DNA of 64,000 bases from Pseudomonas sp. p1(2021b) (GCF_020151015.1 NZ_CP083746.1:3315001-3379000), one strand, 5' to 3'; shown: positions 27,109-37,269, numbered from the stretch's first letter. Made by a program: numbers and translations. Notes: generated by a model from the letters alone, not told the origin.

Positions 27109-28946
27109 TGCCAACGCACCCTCTGCGCCGGCTGGCCGGTAGCCTGCTGCTCGCCTGCCTGAGCCTGCCCGCGATGGCCGCACCGCAGCATGCGCTCACC
27201 CTGTACGATGAGCCGCCCAAGTACCCGGCCAATTTCAAGCACTTCGACTACGTCAACCCCGACGCGCCCAAGGGCGGCACCTTCCGCCAGTCCAGCTTCG
27301 GCAGCTTCGACAGCCTCAACCCCTTCATCAACAAGGGCGTGCCGGCCGATGACGTGAGCATCATCTACGACACCCTGATGCGCCAGAGCCTTGACGAGCC
27401 CTTCACCGAGTACGGCCTGGTGGCCGGCAAGATCGAAAAGGCCCCGGACAACAGCTGGGTGCGCTTCTACCTGCGCCCCGAAGCGCGCTTCCACGACGGC
27501 CACCCGATGCGTGCCGAGGACGTGGTGTTCACCTTCAACACCCTGATGAGCAAGGGCGCCCCGCTGTTTCGTGGCTACTACGCCGACGTCGCCGAAGTGG
27601 TCGCCGAAGACCCGCTGCGGGTGCTGTTCAGGTTCAAGCACAAGAACAACCGCGAGCTGCCGTTGATTCTCGGCCAGTTGCCGGTACTGCCCAAGCACTG
27701 GTGGCAAGGCCGGGAGTTCGACCGTGGCAACCTGGAGATCCCCCTGGGCAGCGGCCCGTACAAGGTCGCCGAGGTCAAGGCCGGCCGCTCGGTGCGCTAC
27801 GAGCGGGTCAAGGACTACTGGGCCAAGGATTTGCCGATCAACCGCGGCCACTACAACTTCGACCAGATGACCTACGATTCCTACCGCGACAACACTGTCG
27901 CCCTGGAAGCGCTCAAGGCCGGGCAGTTCGACTACTGGCTGGAAACCAGCGCGAAGAACTGGGCCACGGCCTACAACGTGCCTGCTGTGCAGGAAGGCCG
28001 GCTGGTGCGCGAGGAGCTGGCCAACGGCAACCCCACCGGTATGCAGGGTTTCATCTTCAACCTGCGCCGCCCCGTGTTCCAGGACGTGCGCGTACGCCAG
28101 GCCCTGAGCCTGCTGCTGGACTATGAGTGGACCAACAAGCAGCTGTTCAACGGCGCCTACACCCGCACCGGCAGCTATTTCGAGAACTCCGAGATGGCCG
28201 CCGAGGGCCTGCCGGGGCCCGATGAGCTGAAGATCCTCGAACCGCTGCGCGGCAAGATTCCCGAACAGGTCTTTACCGAGCCCTTCCACAACCCGGTCAG
28301 CGACGGCAGCGGCATGATCCGCGACCAGCAACGCAAGGCCTACAAGCTGCTGCAGGAAGCCGGCTGGAAGATCGCCGACGACAAGATGGTCGATGCCCAG
28401 GGCAAGCCGGTGGTCATCGAATTCCTGCTGGCCCAGACCGAGTTCGAGCGCATCCTGTTGCCGTTCAAGCGCAACCTCGCCGACCTCGGCATCGAGCTGA
28501 ACATCCGCCGCGTGGACGTCTCGCAATACATCAACCGCCTGCGCTCGCGCGACTTCGACATGATCGTCGGCGGCTACCCGCAGTCGAGCTCCCCCGGCAA
28601 CGAGCAGCGCGAATTCTGGACCAGCGCCGCCGCCGACAACCCCGGCAGCCGCAACTTCATCGGCCTGCGCGACCCGGCCATCGATCAGTTGGTGGAGCAA
28701 TTGATCAACGCCGACTCGCGGCAAAGCCTCATCGCGCATACCCGTGCCCTGGACCGCGTGCTGCTGTGGGGCTACTACGTGATCCCCAACTGGCACATCA
28801 AGACCTGGCGCGTGGCCTACTGGAACCACATCGGCCACCCGAAGGTGTCGCCCAAGTACGACATCGGCATCAACACCTGGTGGATCAAGCCCGAAGTGAC
28901 CCCAGCGGTGGCCGAGCCTGCGGCACAACGGGACGAGGCGAACTGA
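27105..28946 (+). CDS. nppA2: Npp/Yej-type ABC importer, solute-binding protein 2
   Basis: This 613-residue family 5 binding protein has a signal peptide ([18 protein letters not shown], residues about 8-25). It is clearly a tandem paralogue of the preceding protein: both carry [14 protein letters not shown] / [26 protein letters not shown] and VIPNWHIK / MIPNWYLD at matching places. The start ATG overlaps the upstream stop and has GGAG 9 bases before it. It should deliver ligand to NppB-NppC. Confidence 0.92.
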   Translation: MMPTHPLRRLAGSLLLACLSLPAMAAPQHALTLYDEPPKYPANFKHFDYVNPDAPKGGTFRQSSFGSFDSLNPFINKGVPADDVSIIYDTLMRQSLDEPFTEYGLVAGKIEKAPDNSWVRFYLRPEARFHDGHPMRAEDVVFTFNTLMSKGAPLFRGYYADVAEVVAEDPLRVLFRFKHKNNRELPLILGQLPVLPKHWWQGREFDRGNLEIPLGSGPYKVAEVKAGRSVRYERVKDYWAKDLPINRGHYNFDQMTYDSYRDNTVALEALKAGQFDYWLETSAKNWATAYNVPAVQEGRLVREELANGNPTGMQGFIFNLRRPVFQDVRVRQALSLLLDYEWTNKQLFNGAYTRTGSYFENSEMAAEGLPGPDELKILEPLRGKIPEQVFTEPFHNPVSDGSGMIRDQQRKAYKLLQEAGWKIADDKMVDAQGKPVVIEFLLAQTEFERILLPFKRNLADLGIELNIRRVDVSQYINRLRSRDFDMIVGGYPQSSSPGNEQREFWTSAAADNPGSRNFIGLRDPAIDQLVEQLINADSRQSLIAHTRALDRVLLWGYYVIPNWHIKTWRVAYWNHIGHPKVSPKYDIGINTWWIKPEVTPAVAEPAAQRDEAN

Positions 28947-28947
28947 C

Positions 28948-30021
28948 ATGCTCGCCTACATCCTGCGCCGCCTGCTGCTGATCATCCCGACCCTGTTCGG
29001 CATCCTGATCATCAACTTCATCATCGTCCAGGCCGCCCCCGGTGGCCCGGTGGAGCAGATGATCGCCAAGCTCGAAGGCTTCGAAGGCGCCACCAGCCGC
29101 ATCGCCGGCGGCGGCGCCGAAGTGGCCGTGGCCGGCTCCAACTACCGCGGCGCCCAGGGCTTGGACCCGGCCCTGATCGCCGAGATCGAGCGCATGTACG
29201 GCTTCGACAAGTCGGCGCCCGAGCGCTTGTGGATCATGATCAAGAACTACGCCCAGCTGGACTTCGGCGAGAGCTTCTTCCGCGATGCCAAGGTCATCGA
29301 CCTGATCATCGAGAAAATGCCCGTGTCCATCTCGCTCGGGCTATGGAGCACGCTGATCATGTACCTGGTGTCGATCCCCCTGGGGGTCGCCAAGGCCGTG
29401 CGCCACGGCAGCCACTTCGACGTCTGGACCAGCTCGGCGATCATCGTCGGCTACGCCATCCCGGCGTTCCTGTTCGCCATCCTGCTGATCGTGCTGTTCG
29501 CCGGCGGCAGCTACTTCGACTGGTTCCCCCTGCGCGGCCTGACCTCCAACAACTTCGACGAGCTGTCCACCACCGGCAAGGTGCTCGATTACTTCTGGCA
29601 CCTGGTGCTGCCGATCACCGCGCTGGTCATCGGCAACTTCGCCACCATGACCCTGCTGACCAAGAACAGCTTCCTCGACGAGATCAACAAGCAGTACGTC
29701 ATCACCGCCAAGGCCAAGGGCCTGAGCCGGCCACGGGTGCTCTACGGCCACGTGTTCCGCAATGCCATGCTGCTGGTGATCGCCGGTTTTCCCTCGGCGT
29801 TCATCGGCATCTTCTTCACAGGCTCCCTGCTCATCGAGGTGATCTTCTCCCTCGACGGCCTGGGCCTGATGAGCTTCGAGGCAGCGATCAACCGCGACTA
29901 CCCGGTGGTCTTCGGCACCCTGTTCATCTTCACCCTGCTGGGGCTGGTGGTGAAGCTGATCGGCGACCTGACCTACACCCTGGTCGACCCCCGCATCGAT
30001 TTCGCCAGCCGGGAGCAATGA
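28948..30021 (+). CDS. nppB: Npp/Yej-type ABC importer, permease B
   Basis: This 357-residue inner-membrane permease (DppB/YejB branch) starts with a TM helix ([22 protein letters not shown]) and has about six membrane segments. The coupling-helix EAA-like loop that contacts the ATPase is [25 protein letters not shown] (residues about 249-273). A single C separates it from the nppA2 stop (TGACATG). It forms the channel with NppC. Confidence 0.93.
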   Translation: MLAYILRRLLLIIPTLFGILIINFIIVQAAPGGPVEQMIAKLEGFEGATSRIAGGGAEVAVAGSNYRGAQGLDPALIAEIERMYGFDKSAPERLWIMIKNYAQLDFGESFFRDAKVIDLIIEKMPVSISLGLWSTLIMYLVSIPLGVAKAVRHGSHFDVWTSSAIIVGYAIPAFLFAILLIVLFAGGSYFDWFPLRGLTSNNFDELSTTGKVLDYFWHLVLPITALVIGNFATMTLLTKNSFLDEINKQYVITAKAKGLSRPRVLYGHVFRNAMLLVIAGFPSAFIGIFFTGSLLIEVIFSLDGLGLMSFEAAINRDYPVVFGTLFIFTLLGLVVKLIGDLTYTLVDPRIDFASREQ

Positions 30022-30022
30022 C

Positions 30023-31042
30023 ATGGCACTCTCCCCTCTCAATCGCCGGCGCTTCGAGCGCTTCAAGGCCAACCGCCGCGGCTGGTGGTCGCTGTGGATC
30101 TTCATCGTGCTGTTCGGCCTGAGCCTGGGCGCCGAGCTGATCGCCAACGACAAGCCCATTGCCGTGCGCTACGACGGCCAGTGGTACTTCCCGGCCTTCA
30201 AGCGCTACCCGGAGACCACCTTTGGCGGCGAATTCCCCCTGGAGGCCAACTACAAGAGCCCCTACATCCGTGAGCTGCTGGCCGCGAAGGACAGCTTCGT
30301 GCTGTGGGCACCGATCCCGTTCAGCTACCAGAGCATCAACTACGACCTCAAGGTTCCCGCCCCCGCCCCGCCCTCGGCGGACAACTGGCTGGGCACCGAC
30401 GACCAGGGCCGCGACGTGCTGGCGCGGGTGATCTATGGCTTCCGCGTGTCGGTGCTGTTCGCCCTGACGCTCACCGTGCTCAGTTCCATCGTCGGCGTGA
30501 TCGCAGGGGCCCTGCAGGGCTACTACGGCGGCTGGGTGGACCTGGCCGGCCAGCGCTTTCTGGAGATCTGGTCGGGCCTGCCGGTGCTGTACCTGTTGAT
30601 CATCCTGGCCAGCTTCGTGCAACCCAACTTCTGGTGGCTGCTGGGCATCATGCTGCTGTTCTCCTGGATGAGCCTGGTGGACGTGGTGCGCGCCGAGTTC
30701 CTGCGCGGGCGCAACCTCGAGTACGTGCGCGCCGCCCGTGCCCTGGGCATGCGCAACGGCGCGATCATGTACCGGCACATCCTGCCCAACGCCATGATCT
30801 CGACCATGACCTTCATGCCCTTCATCCTCACCGGCGCCATCGGCACCCTCACCGCCCTGGACTTCCTCGGCTTCGGCCTGCCGCCCGGCGCGCCCTCGCT
30901 GGGCGAGCTGGTGGCCCAAGGCAAGTCCAACCTGCAGGCGCCGTGGCTCGGCATCAGCGCCTTCGCCGTGCTGGCGATCATGCTGAGCCTGCTGGTGTTC
31001 ATCGGCGAATCCGCCCGCGATGCCTTCGACCCGAGGAAATGA
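30023..31042 (+). CDS. nppC: Npp/Yej-type ABC importer, permease C
   Basis: This 339-residue permease is of the DppC/YejE branch. It has an N-terminal TM (WWSLWIFIVLFGLSLGAELI), a large periplasmic loop as in YejE, then a core of TM helices. The coupling loop YVRAARALGMRNGAIMYRHILPNAM (about 234-258) matches the family. The junction with nppB is again TGACATG, and so is that with nppD. Confidence 0.93.
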   Translation: MALSPLNRRRFERFKANRRGWWSLWIFIVLFGLSLGAELIANDKPIAVRYDGQWYFPAFKRYPETTFGGEFPLEANYKSPYIRELLAAKDSFVLWAPIPFSYQSINYDLKVPAPAPPSADNWLGTDDQGRDVLARVIYGFRVSVLFALTLTVLSSIVGVIAGALQGYYGGWVDLAGQRFLEIWSGLPVLYLLIILASFVQPNFWWLLGIMLLFSWMSLVDVVRAEFLRGRNLEYVRAARALGMRNGAIMYRHILPNAMISTMTFMPFILTGAIGTLTALDFLGFGLPPGAPSLGELVAQGKSNLQAPWLGISAFAVLAIMLSLLVFIGESARDAFDPRK

Positions 31043-31043
31043 C

Positions 31044-32654
31044 ATGAGCGAACAGAACCTGATCGAAGTGCGCGACCTCGCCGTGGAATTCGTCACCGGC
31101 GAGCATGTGCATCGGGTGGTCGACGGCATCAGCTTCGACATCCGCAAGGGCGAAACCCTGGCCCTGGTCGGCGAAAGCGGCTCGGGCAAGTCCGTCACCG
31201 CCCACTCCATCCTGCGCCTGCTGCCCTACCCGCTGGCGCGCCACCCCAGCGGGAGCATCCGCTATGGCGACAAGGACATGCTGCAACTGGGCGAGAAGCC
31301 CATGCAGCGCATTCGCGGTGACCGTATCGCGATGATCTTCCAGGAGCCGATGACCTCGCTGAACCCGCTGCATACCATCGAGAAGCAGATCAACGAAATC
31401 CTCCTGCTGCACAAAGGCCTCACCGGCAAGGAAGCCACCGCGCGGACCCTCGAACTGCTGGAGATGGTCGGCATCCCCGAGCCGCAGAAACGCCTCAAGG
31501 CCCTGCCCCACGAGCTGTCCGGCGGCCAGCGCCAGCGCGTGATGATCGCCATGGCGCTGGCCAACGAGCCGGAGCTGTTGATCGCCGACGAGCCCACCAC
31601 CGCGCTCGACGTGACCGTGCAGTTGAAAATCCTCGACCTGCTCAAGGCATTGCAAGCACGGCTGGGGATGGCCCTGCTGCTGATCAGCCATGACCTGAAC
31701 CTGGTGCGGCGCATTGCCCACCGGGTGTGCGTGATGCAGTGCGGCAAGATCGTCGAGCAGGCCGATTGCGCGACGCTGTTCCGTTCGCCGCAGCATCACT
31801 ACACCAAGATGCTGATCAATGCCGAGCCCAGCGGCGCGCCGGCGGACAACCCGGTAGGGTCGCCGCTGCTGGAAGTCGAGGACCTGCGGGTGTGGTTCCC
31901 GATCAAGAAAGGCCTGCTGCGGCGCACCGTCGACCACGTCAAGGCCGTGGACGGCATCGACTTCAGCCTGCCCCAGGGGCAGACCCTCGGCATCGTGGGG
32001 GAAAGCGGCTCGGGCAAGTCTACCCTGGGCCTTGCCATTCTGCGCCTGATCGCCAGCCGCGGCGGCATCCGCTTCCATGGCCAGAATCTCGAAGGGCTCA
32101 GCCAGAAGGACGTTCGCCCCCTGCGCCGAGAGATGCAGGTGGTGTTCCAGGACCCCTTCGGCAGCCTCAGCCCCCGCATGTGCGTGGCCGATATCGTCGG
32201 TGAAGGCTTACGGATTCACCGCATCGGCACGCCTGCCGAACAGGAAGCCGCGATCATCGCCGCGCTCGAGGAAGTGGGGCTGGATCCGCGAACGCGTCAC
32301 CGCTACCCGCATGAATTCTCCGGAGGCCAGCGCCAGCGCATCGCCATTGCCCGAGCACTGGTACTCAAGCCTGCATTGATTCTGCTGGATGAACCGACCT
32401 CGGCGCTGGACCGGACCGTGCAGCGGCAGGTGGTGGAGTTACTGCGCAATCTACAGCACAAGTACAACCTGACGTACCTGTTCATCAGCCATGACCTGGC
32501 GGTGGTCAAAGCGCTCAGTCACCAGTTGATGGTGATCAAGCATGGGCATGTGGTGGAACAAGGGGATGCGCAGGCGATCTTCCAGGCGCCGCAGCATCCG
32601 TATACGCGGCAGTTGTTGGAGGCGGCATTCTTGGAGGCGGTTCCGGTTGCCTAG
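31044..32654 (+). CDS. nppD: Npp/Yej-type ABC importer, double ATPase subunit
   Basis: This 536-residue protein has two fused ABC domains. The first has Walker A GESGSGKS, signature LSGGQRQRV and Walker B LLIADEPTTALD; the second has GESGSGKST, FSGGQRQRI and LILLDEPTSALD. The oligopeptide-family C-terminal extension (QHHYTKMLINAEPSG, QHPYTRQLLEAAF) follows each domain. The two sites are both intact. The fused form matches E. coli YejF and P. aeruginosa NppD. ATG 31044 has GAGG 9 bases upstream inside nppC. Confidence 0.95.
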   Translation: MSEQNLIEVRDLAVEFVTGEHVHRVVDGISFDIRKGETLALVGESGSGKSVTAHSILRLLPYPLARHPSGSIRYGDKDMLQLGEKPMQRIRGDRIAMIFQEPMTSLNPLHTIEKQINEILLLHKGLTGKEATARTLELLEMVGIPEPQKRLKALPHELSGGQRQRVMIAMALANEPELLIADEPTTALDVTVQLKILDLLKALQARLGMALLLISHDLNLVRRIAHRVCVMQCGKIVEQADCATLFRSPQHHYTKMLINAEPSGAPADNPVGSPLLEVEDLRVWFPIKKGLLRRTVDHVKAVDGIDFSLPQGQTLGIVGESGSGKSTLGLAILRLIASRGGIRFHGQNLEGLSQKDVRPLRREMQVVFQDPFGSLSPRMCVADIVGEGLRIHRIGTPAEQEAAIIAALEEVGLDPRTRHRYPHEFSGGQRQRIAIARALVLKPALILLDEPTSALDRTVQRQVVELLRNLQHKYNLTYLFISHDLAVVKALSHQLMVIKHGHVVEQGDAQAIFQAPQHPYTRQLLEAAFLEAVPVA

Positions 32655-32794
32655 GCTTGTCTCTCATGATGCTCGCGTCCCCAGTCCCGGGGGCAGGCTT
32701 CGGATCTGACGATTGGCATACCGGCTGCGACTGGCTTCTTCGGCCTTCGCTGTCTCCATGAGCGGCAGCTTGGGAAGCGGTCGCTCCTGTCTTT

Positions 32795-32815
32795 GGCTAT
32801 TGCCCCCAAATAGCC
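32795..32815 (+). terminator. Weak hairpin downstream of nppD
   Basis: GGCTATT-GCCCCCA-AATAGCC forms a 7-bp stem, 141 bases after the nppD stop and 23 bases before the convergent hydrolase stop. No T-run follows, so termination is only a possibility. The rest of 32655-32837 shows no reading frame or element I recognise. Confidence 0.3.
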
Positions 32816-32837
32816 GGCCTTCCGTGTCGAAATCCTC

Positions 32838-33566
32838 TTAGATGCTTAAAAGCGTGCCTTCGCCAGTTAGCGAATTGTAGATAACCAACGCTTCCTCGCA
32901 TTCGCCCGCTTGGGTAACCAAGTTACCTTCACGGCTCCAGATTCCCGAATGACCAGATGCGATGTAGTTATCCGCCGGCCCCACACAATTGGCCATCACG
33001 ACTGCCATTCCATATTGCCGAGCTATCTGCGGATAATGGCTGTACGCCGCAGCCACTCCTCTTGAAGATTTGGCAACACTCGTGAAGTAAATGGTTGACC
33101 CCGCCTCTGACGCTTGTTGTGCGTGACCGGGTTGCAACGACTCATAGCAAATGGCCGGAACCAGCACCTCATTGGCGTGGGTGAATACCTGCTGGGTACC
33201 CCCAGGTGAGAAAAAGGGCTGCTCATCGGCATGCAGCAGCTGCTTGGCGTAGACGATTCGCTCCGATTTGGGCTGGAAGAAAAACATGGCAATCTGAACG
33301 CCGCGCTCGACGCGTAGTGGTGCACCTACGGCAATCAAAATCCCGGAACGGTCGCTGAGCTGCTGGAACACCTCTAGTCTCGGATCGTCGACCTGCATGG
33401 CCAAACCCTCAGCAAGCACGGGTTCATAAGCGGTCAGAGACAGTTCAGGGAAGAAAATACCATCCGCTCCGTAGCGTACCGCCTGCTCGATGACAGCGAT
33501 GTGTTTGGCGATATTTTGTTCAGTCTTCCCTGGGTAGGACGAGATTTGTGCGGCAACAAGCTTCAT
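32838..33566 (-). CDS. Carbon-nitrogen hydrolase (nitrilase superfamily)
   Basis: This 242-residue protein has the nitrilase-superfamily triad: E41 (FFPELSLTAYEP), K108 (VYAKQLLHADE) and C140 (VPAICYESLQP). It should hydrolyse or condense an amide or nitrile; the C-terminal half (ASGHSGIWSREGNLVTQAG) is typical of amidase-like members. The exact substrate cannot be named. It is monocistronic and has a lower GC content than the core genes, in a segment with other accessory genes. Confidence 0.88.
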   Translation of the reverse strand: MKLVAAQISSYPGKTEQNIAKHIAVIEQAVRYGADGIFFPELSLTAYEPVLAEGLAMQVDDPRLEVFQQLSDRSGILIAVGAPLRVERGVQIAMFFFQPKSERIVYAKQLLHADEQPFFSPGGTQQVFTHANEVLVPAICYESLQPGHAQQASEAGSTIYFTSVAKSSRGVAAAYSHYPQIARQYGMAVVMANCVGPADNYIASGHSGIWSREGNLVTQAGECEEALVIYNSLTGEGTLLSI

Positions 33567-33721
33567 AAGTTTTCCAATTGATTATGTTGGAGCAGGTTGA
33601 TTCACATTCCATAAGTTACCTGAAGATGGGCTACTTGTGCTGGGTAAGTGGCTATGAAACTACCGAAACCGCCCCATGAGTGAAAAGGCTATTGCGTAGA
33701 GCCATCACCAGGGCCCTGTAA

Positions 33722-33925
33722 AGGTCGGTTCAGCATTGTTCTAAGAAGCACGCACCAGAATCGAAGCGTTGCCGAGCGATCAATCCAAATCAACATGTCA
33801 GCCCGGGCCAGCCGGTTGTTCCATGCGGTCGAATGCCTGCCTTCGAAGATCCAGCGCTCACGGGCCTCGACCTCATGACAAAGACGCATCTTCTCGTCCC
33901 GACTCCGCTCGCCCCACCCTGGCTG
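33722..33925 (-). pseudogene. Truncated P-loop kinase-like remnant (FlaR/topology-modulation type)
   Basis: A 90-codon frame (33689-33961) contains a stretch of about 68 residues, QPGWGERSRDEK to LLRTMLNRP, that matches the middle of small P-loop kinases annotated as DNA topology modulation protein FlaR. The segments WIFEGRHSTAW and ARADMLIWIDRSATLRFW are diagnostic. The N-terminal Walker A region and the C-terminal third are both absent, so this is almost certainly a decayed fragment. The surrounding 33567-34111 holds no other gene. Confidence 0.65.
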
Positions 33926-34111
33926 CATTGCAGGCTTATGCATATCATCCGTCATTATCAATAATCAATTGCATTATCGCTTGCGAGGGAAATAGAGCAA
34001 AAGCTCTTTAATCTCAAGCTTCGAAATATGGCACCAACGTGCAGAAACAAAAGAGTATTTGCTCTAGTTGCCACAAAAAAACACTGGTCGCGACAATTGG
34101 CTGGCGTCAAT

Positions 34112-34139
34112 TTGACATCACGTTGTTCTGGGGTATATT
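34112..34139 (+). promoter_or_regulatory. Candidate sigma-70 promoter of the GGDEF/EAL gene
   Basis: TTGACA at 34112-34117 is a perfect -35 and TATATT at 34134-34139 a 5/6 -10, with a 16-base spacer. The start codon at 34191 follows after about 45 bases of leader, which includes GGAGGG at 34178-34183. Confidence 0.6.
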
Positions 34140-34190
34140 CACATCGAACTAACCAGATGGTAGTAACCACAAGGCTCGGAGGGTGATGCG

Positions 34191-36737
34191 GTGATTTCAA
34201 ATCTTATTAACCAATCGAGCCTTTCAGACTGCCCGAGAGAAAAGCTAACCCAAAAGACGATAGTAATTGCCAGTGGCTCACTGCTCGTGGGGTTAATCGG
34301 TTTCGTTATCACGCTCTTGCTCATAACAGAAAAAATTAACGAAAACGCATACCAACAAAGCTTATTTTATGCTGAAAAAGCACTCAACAATCGAAAGGCG
34401 CACATAAGTAATACGATAAGGGATTACGCCTATTGGGGCGATGCCTATGAAAACCTTCACAAGCACTTCAACTTCGACTGGGCGTTTACGCGAAGGAATC
34501 TTGGCCCTACACTGTTTGAGAACTTCAAAATAGATGGTGTATTTGTTCTAGATCCAAAGTTGAAATCTGTATACAGCCTCATTGAAGGGAATTTTAGCAA
34601 CCTCACAGCTGAAGACTGGATAGACGGCGACCTTCTCAAACTCGTGCAAAGAGCACAGGCGCAGCAAAAAGAGGAAGGAAGTGTTGTTGCATTGTATGAG
34701 GTAGGCGGTAGGCCTGCCTTCGTATTCGCTGCCACGATAACGCCTGGAAACGATCCTTCGGTAAAAGCCACAGACGGGCCACCCTCGATCATTATATTTG
34801 TTGATGTTCTGACCCCTCAAAAATTAATTATGCTAGGGCATGAATTCGGGCTAAATCATTTCCGAGCGACGCTGAACATTGACGAGCCAGTAGAGCCCAC
34901 ATCGTTTACGTTACCTACTGACAGCAAAAACGTCTACCTATTGAGCTGGGATGTTTTCCAGCCAGGAAAAGATTTATGCCTATGGATTCTGCCACTCTTT
35001 GTAATTATTAGCCTCCTCATAATCGGCTTGTATTGGCTTGCCATACGAAAAATATTAAACACCTCTAGAAAGCTTGACCAAAGCCAGCAGGCCGTCATTG
35101 AGAGTGAGAAACTATTCCGCGATATAGCAAAAGCAAGCTCAGATTGGCTATGGGAAATAGACGAAAAGGAGTGTTTCACCTATCTGTCCGAACGCTTCAA
35201 TCAAGTAACTGGACACGCGCGCGAGGCGTGGATTAGCCGCCCAATACATCAACTGTTAAAATTCAACGGCGGCACCATACAAAGCTGGTTAACCAACCCT
35301 GAAGTCAAGAAGAACCTACGAACACCTCTTTCTTGCAGCTACCAGTCCGCCAGTGGAAAGCTCTCTTTATGCGATCTCGTCATTTGTGGCGAACCCGACT
35401 CATCTCAAAGAGTCAGAGGCGTTGCTCGAGATATTACATCGGAGCTGGAAAGCCTAGAGCGAATCCAACAACTCCAGCAATGCGACATATTAACCGGCTT
35501 ACCTAATCGCACGCATTTGCTTGAGCATTTGGCGCTAAGAGTCGAGGCAGCTGAAGAAAATTCAATTGCCGTTCTGAATGTATGGCTTGATGGGCTTGGC
35601 CGAATTTGCGATAGCCATGACCGTGCAATAGGTGATCAGGTTCTTATAGATGCAGCGCAGCGATTAAAGGACTTCTTAAGGCATGATGATTTGCTCGCCC
35701 ATAATGCACCCGATGAATTCATCATTGTCTTGGATGGCGGCTTTTCCTTGAAAAATTATGTCGATTCGCTATGCGGAAAGATAGTTAACTTATTAGAGAA
35801 GCCCTTTTATACGTCCCACCATCAAATACTATTAAGTGCACGAATTGGTATTTCGACATTGCCTGCTTCCACGGCGTCGAAACTCTTACGAGCCTCTGAG
35901 ATTGCATTGCATTACGCACGGCGTCAGAAAAATTCAAAGTGGTGTGTCCTTACCGATACTATGCTGAGGGAGTTCAGCCAGAACAAAGAGCTCGAGCGGG
36001 ACCTGAATTGCGCCATCACCAATCATGAATTGGATATATTTTACCAACCTCGCGTCAATACCCAAACTCTTCAAGTCGAAGGTATAGAAGCTCTAATCCG
36101 TTGGCACCATCCTCAAAAAGGGTTAATTGGTCCCGATGTCTTTATCCCAATAGCTGAAGAGAGTGGAGTGATACTTTCATTGGGGAAATGGGTTTTACAT
36201 CAAGCCTGCGCCCAAATCCTAAAGCTGGAAGATCATCTTTACATTTCTATAAATCTTTCGCCAAAACAATTTTATTCTCCCGACCTGGTAGAGCTTGTCA
36301 AAGACGCGTTAGCGCGTTCCGGCCTACCCGGCCACCGCATGGAGCTTGAAATTACCGAAAGCTGCATGCTTGATGAGAATGGTGAGACGCTCGCTATACT
36401 GAACAATTTAAAAGCACTCGGCATTCGCCTTGCCATGGATGATTTCGGCACTGGCTATTCATCATTGAGCTATTTGCAAAACTACCCATTTGATGTCCTA
36501 AAAATTGATAGAAGTTTTATCGCTGACATCCATATCAGCGCTAGAAAAAAAGCAATCGTTTTGGCAATCATTCAGCTCGGACATGCGTTGGATATAACGG
36601 TTACGGCCGAGGGTGTTGAAGACCAAGGCCAGTACAAACTACTTAAGGACCTAGGCTGTGACGAATTGCAAGGTTATTTTTTTGGAAAGCCGGCGCCAAT
36701 CGACTCGCTGTCGCACCTCAGTTCAAAAAAAGAGTGA
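34191..36737 (+). CDS. CHASE4-PAS-GGDEF(degenerate)-EAL membrane protein, probable c-di-GMP phosphodiesterase
   Basis: This 848-residue protein starts at GTG 34191, 7 bases after GGAGGG. The order is TM1 (about 23-46), a periplasmic CHASE4-like sensor (DYAYWGDAYENL, about 55-255), TM2 (about 262-283), PAS (about 306-415), GGDEF domain (about 427-590) and EAL domain (about 600-840). The GGDEF site reads APDEF at 506-510, lacking both glycines, so cyclase activity is unlikely. The EAL site looks intact: E633-A-L, the EITES motif, DDFGTGYSS, KIDRSF and AEGVED. Cleavage of c-di-GMP in response to a periplasmic signal is the likely function. The codon use is AT-rich compared with core genes. Confidence 0.9.
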   Translation: MISNLINQSSLSDCPREKLTQKTIVIASGSLLVGLIGFVITLLLITEKINENAYQQSLFYAEKALNNRKAHISNTIRDYAYWGDAYENLHKHFNFDWAFTRRNLGPTLFENFKIDGVFVLDPKLKSVYSLIEGNFSNLTAEDWIDGDLLKLVQRAQAQQKEEGSVVALYEVGGRPAFVFAATITPGNDPSVKATDGPPSIIIFVDVLTPQKLIMLGHEFGLNHFRATLNIDEPVEPTSFTLPTDSKNVYLLSWDVFQPGKDLCLWILPLFVIISLLIIGLYWLAIRKILNTSRKLDQSQQAVIESEKLFRDIAKASSDWLWEIDEKECFTYLSERFNQVTGHAREAWISRPIHQLLKFNGGTIQSWLTNPEVKKNLRTPLSCSYQSASGKLSLCDLVICGEPDSSQRVRGVARDITSELESLERIQQLQQCDILTGLPNRTHLLEHLALRVEAAEENSIAVLNVWLDGLGRICDSHDRAIGDQVLIDAAQRLKDFLRHDDLLAHNAPDEFIIVLDGGFSLKNYVDSLCGKIVNLLEKPFYTSHHQILLSARIGISTLPASTASKLLRASEIALHYARRQKNSKWCVLTDTMLREFSQNKELERDLNCAITNHELDIFYQPRVNTQTLQVEGIEALIRWHHPQKGLIGPDVFIPIAEESGVILSLGKWVLHQACAQILKLEDHLYISINLSPKQFYSPDLVELVKDALARSGLPGHRMELEITESCMLDENGETLAILNNLKALGIRLAMDDFGTGYSSLSYLQNYPFDVLKIDRSFIADIHISARKKAIVLAIIQLGHALDITVTAEGVEDQGQYKLLKDLGCDELQGYFFGKPAPIDSLSHLSSKKE

Positions 36738-36765
36738 GCTATACATGACCACGTGGGAGCTCAGC

Positions 36766-36972
36766 ATGAAAGACTCTATCAGTTTGATGCGGCGTCACCG
36801 AGAACTGAATAATGAACTTCAAGATCTATATCGGATTTTTGAAGGCCATTATGGGTCAAAGGATCTATCCGCAGCGATAGAAGAGCTCAATAGAAAGATC
36901 GGGGCACTGCAACGAGACGTTTTCAATATACTCAGCGAGAGATCCCATATAGATACACATACGCGCGGTTAG
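36766..36972 (+). CDS. Small helical protein of unknown function
   Basis: The 68-residue reading starts MKDSISLMRRHRELNNELQ. ATG 36766 has GGGAG 6 bases upstream, better than ATG 36745, which lies 7 bases after the EAL gene stop and would add 7 residues. The sequence is charged and heptad-like (LMRRHRELNNELQDLYRIF, IEELNRKIGALQRDVF), suggesting a short coiled coil. Its close spacing suggests co-transcription with the EAL gene. No family recognised. Confidence 0.6.
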   Translation: MKDSISLMRRHRELNNELQDLYRIFEGHYGSKDLSAAIEELNRKIGALQRDVFNILSERSHIDTHTRG

Positions 36973-37020
36973 GCTGCGCATTAAGCTGCTGTGGTTTTTT
37001 TCTCCCTACTTGGTTTTAGC

Positions 37021-37269
37021 ATGATGCATAGAACTAAACTTACAGAAAAAGGTATCATGCGTAAGGCATTTGAAAAAAAACGGTGCGAAACGCGCCTGGT
37101 CCGTGCAGGCGATGGGTATGCGGATCTTGAAATAAACCATGAATGGTCGATATGGCAATCAGCTTGGCTGGCCGCAATGAGAACCAAGCTTGATCTACAT
37201 ACTGATGAATTACGCAGCGTTTTAACAGACGAAGAAATTGATTTCATGAGGAATATTTTTAGACGCTAG
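37021..37269 (+). CDS. Small unknown protein
   Basis: The 82-residue reading begins at ATG 37021; ATG 37057 with AAAAGG just upstream is the better-supported start and would give 70 residues (MRKAFEKKRCETRL). The C-terminal half looks protein-like (EINHEWSIWQSAWLAAMRTKLDLHTDELRSV). It shares the AT-rich composition of the EAL gene and follows in the same direction. No family recognised. Confidence 0.5.
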   Translation: MMHRTKLTEKGIMRKAFEKKRCETRLVRAGDGYADLEINHEWSIWQSAWLAAMRTKLDLHTDELRSVLTDEEIDFMRNIFRR

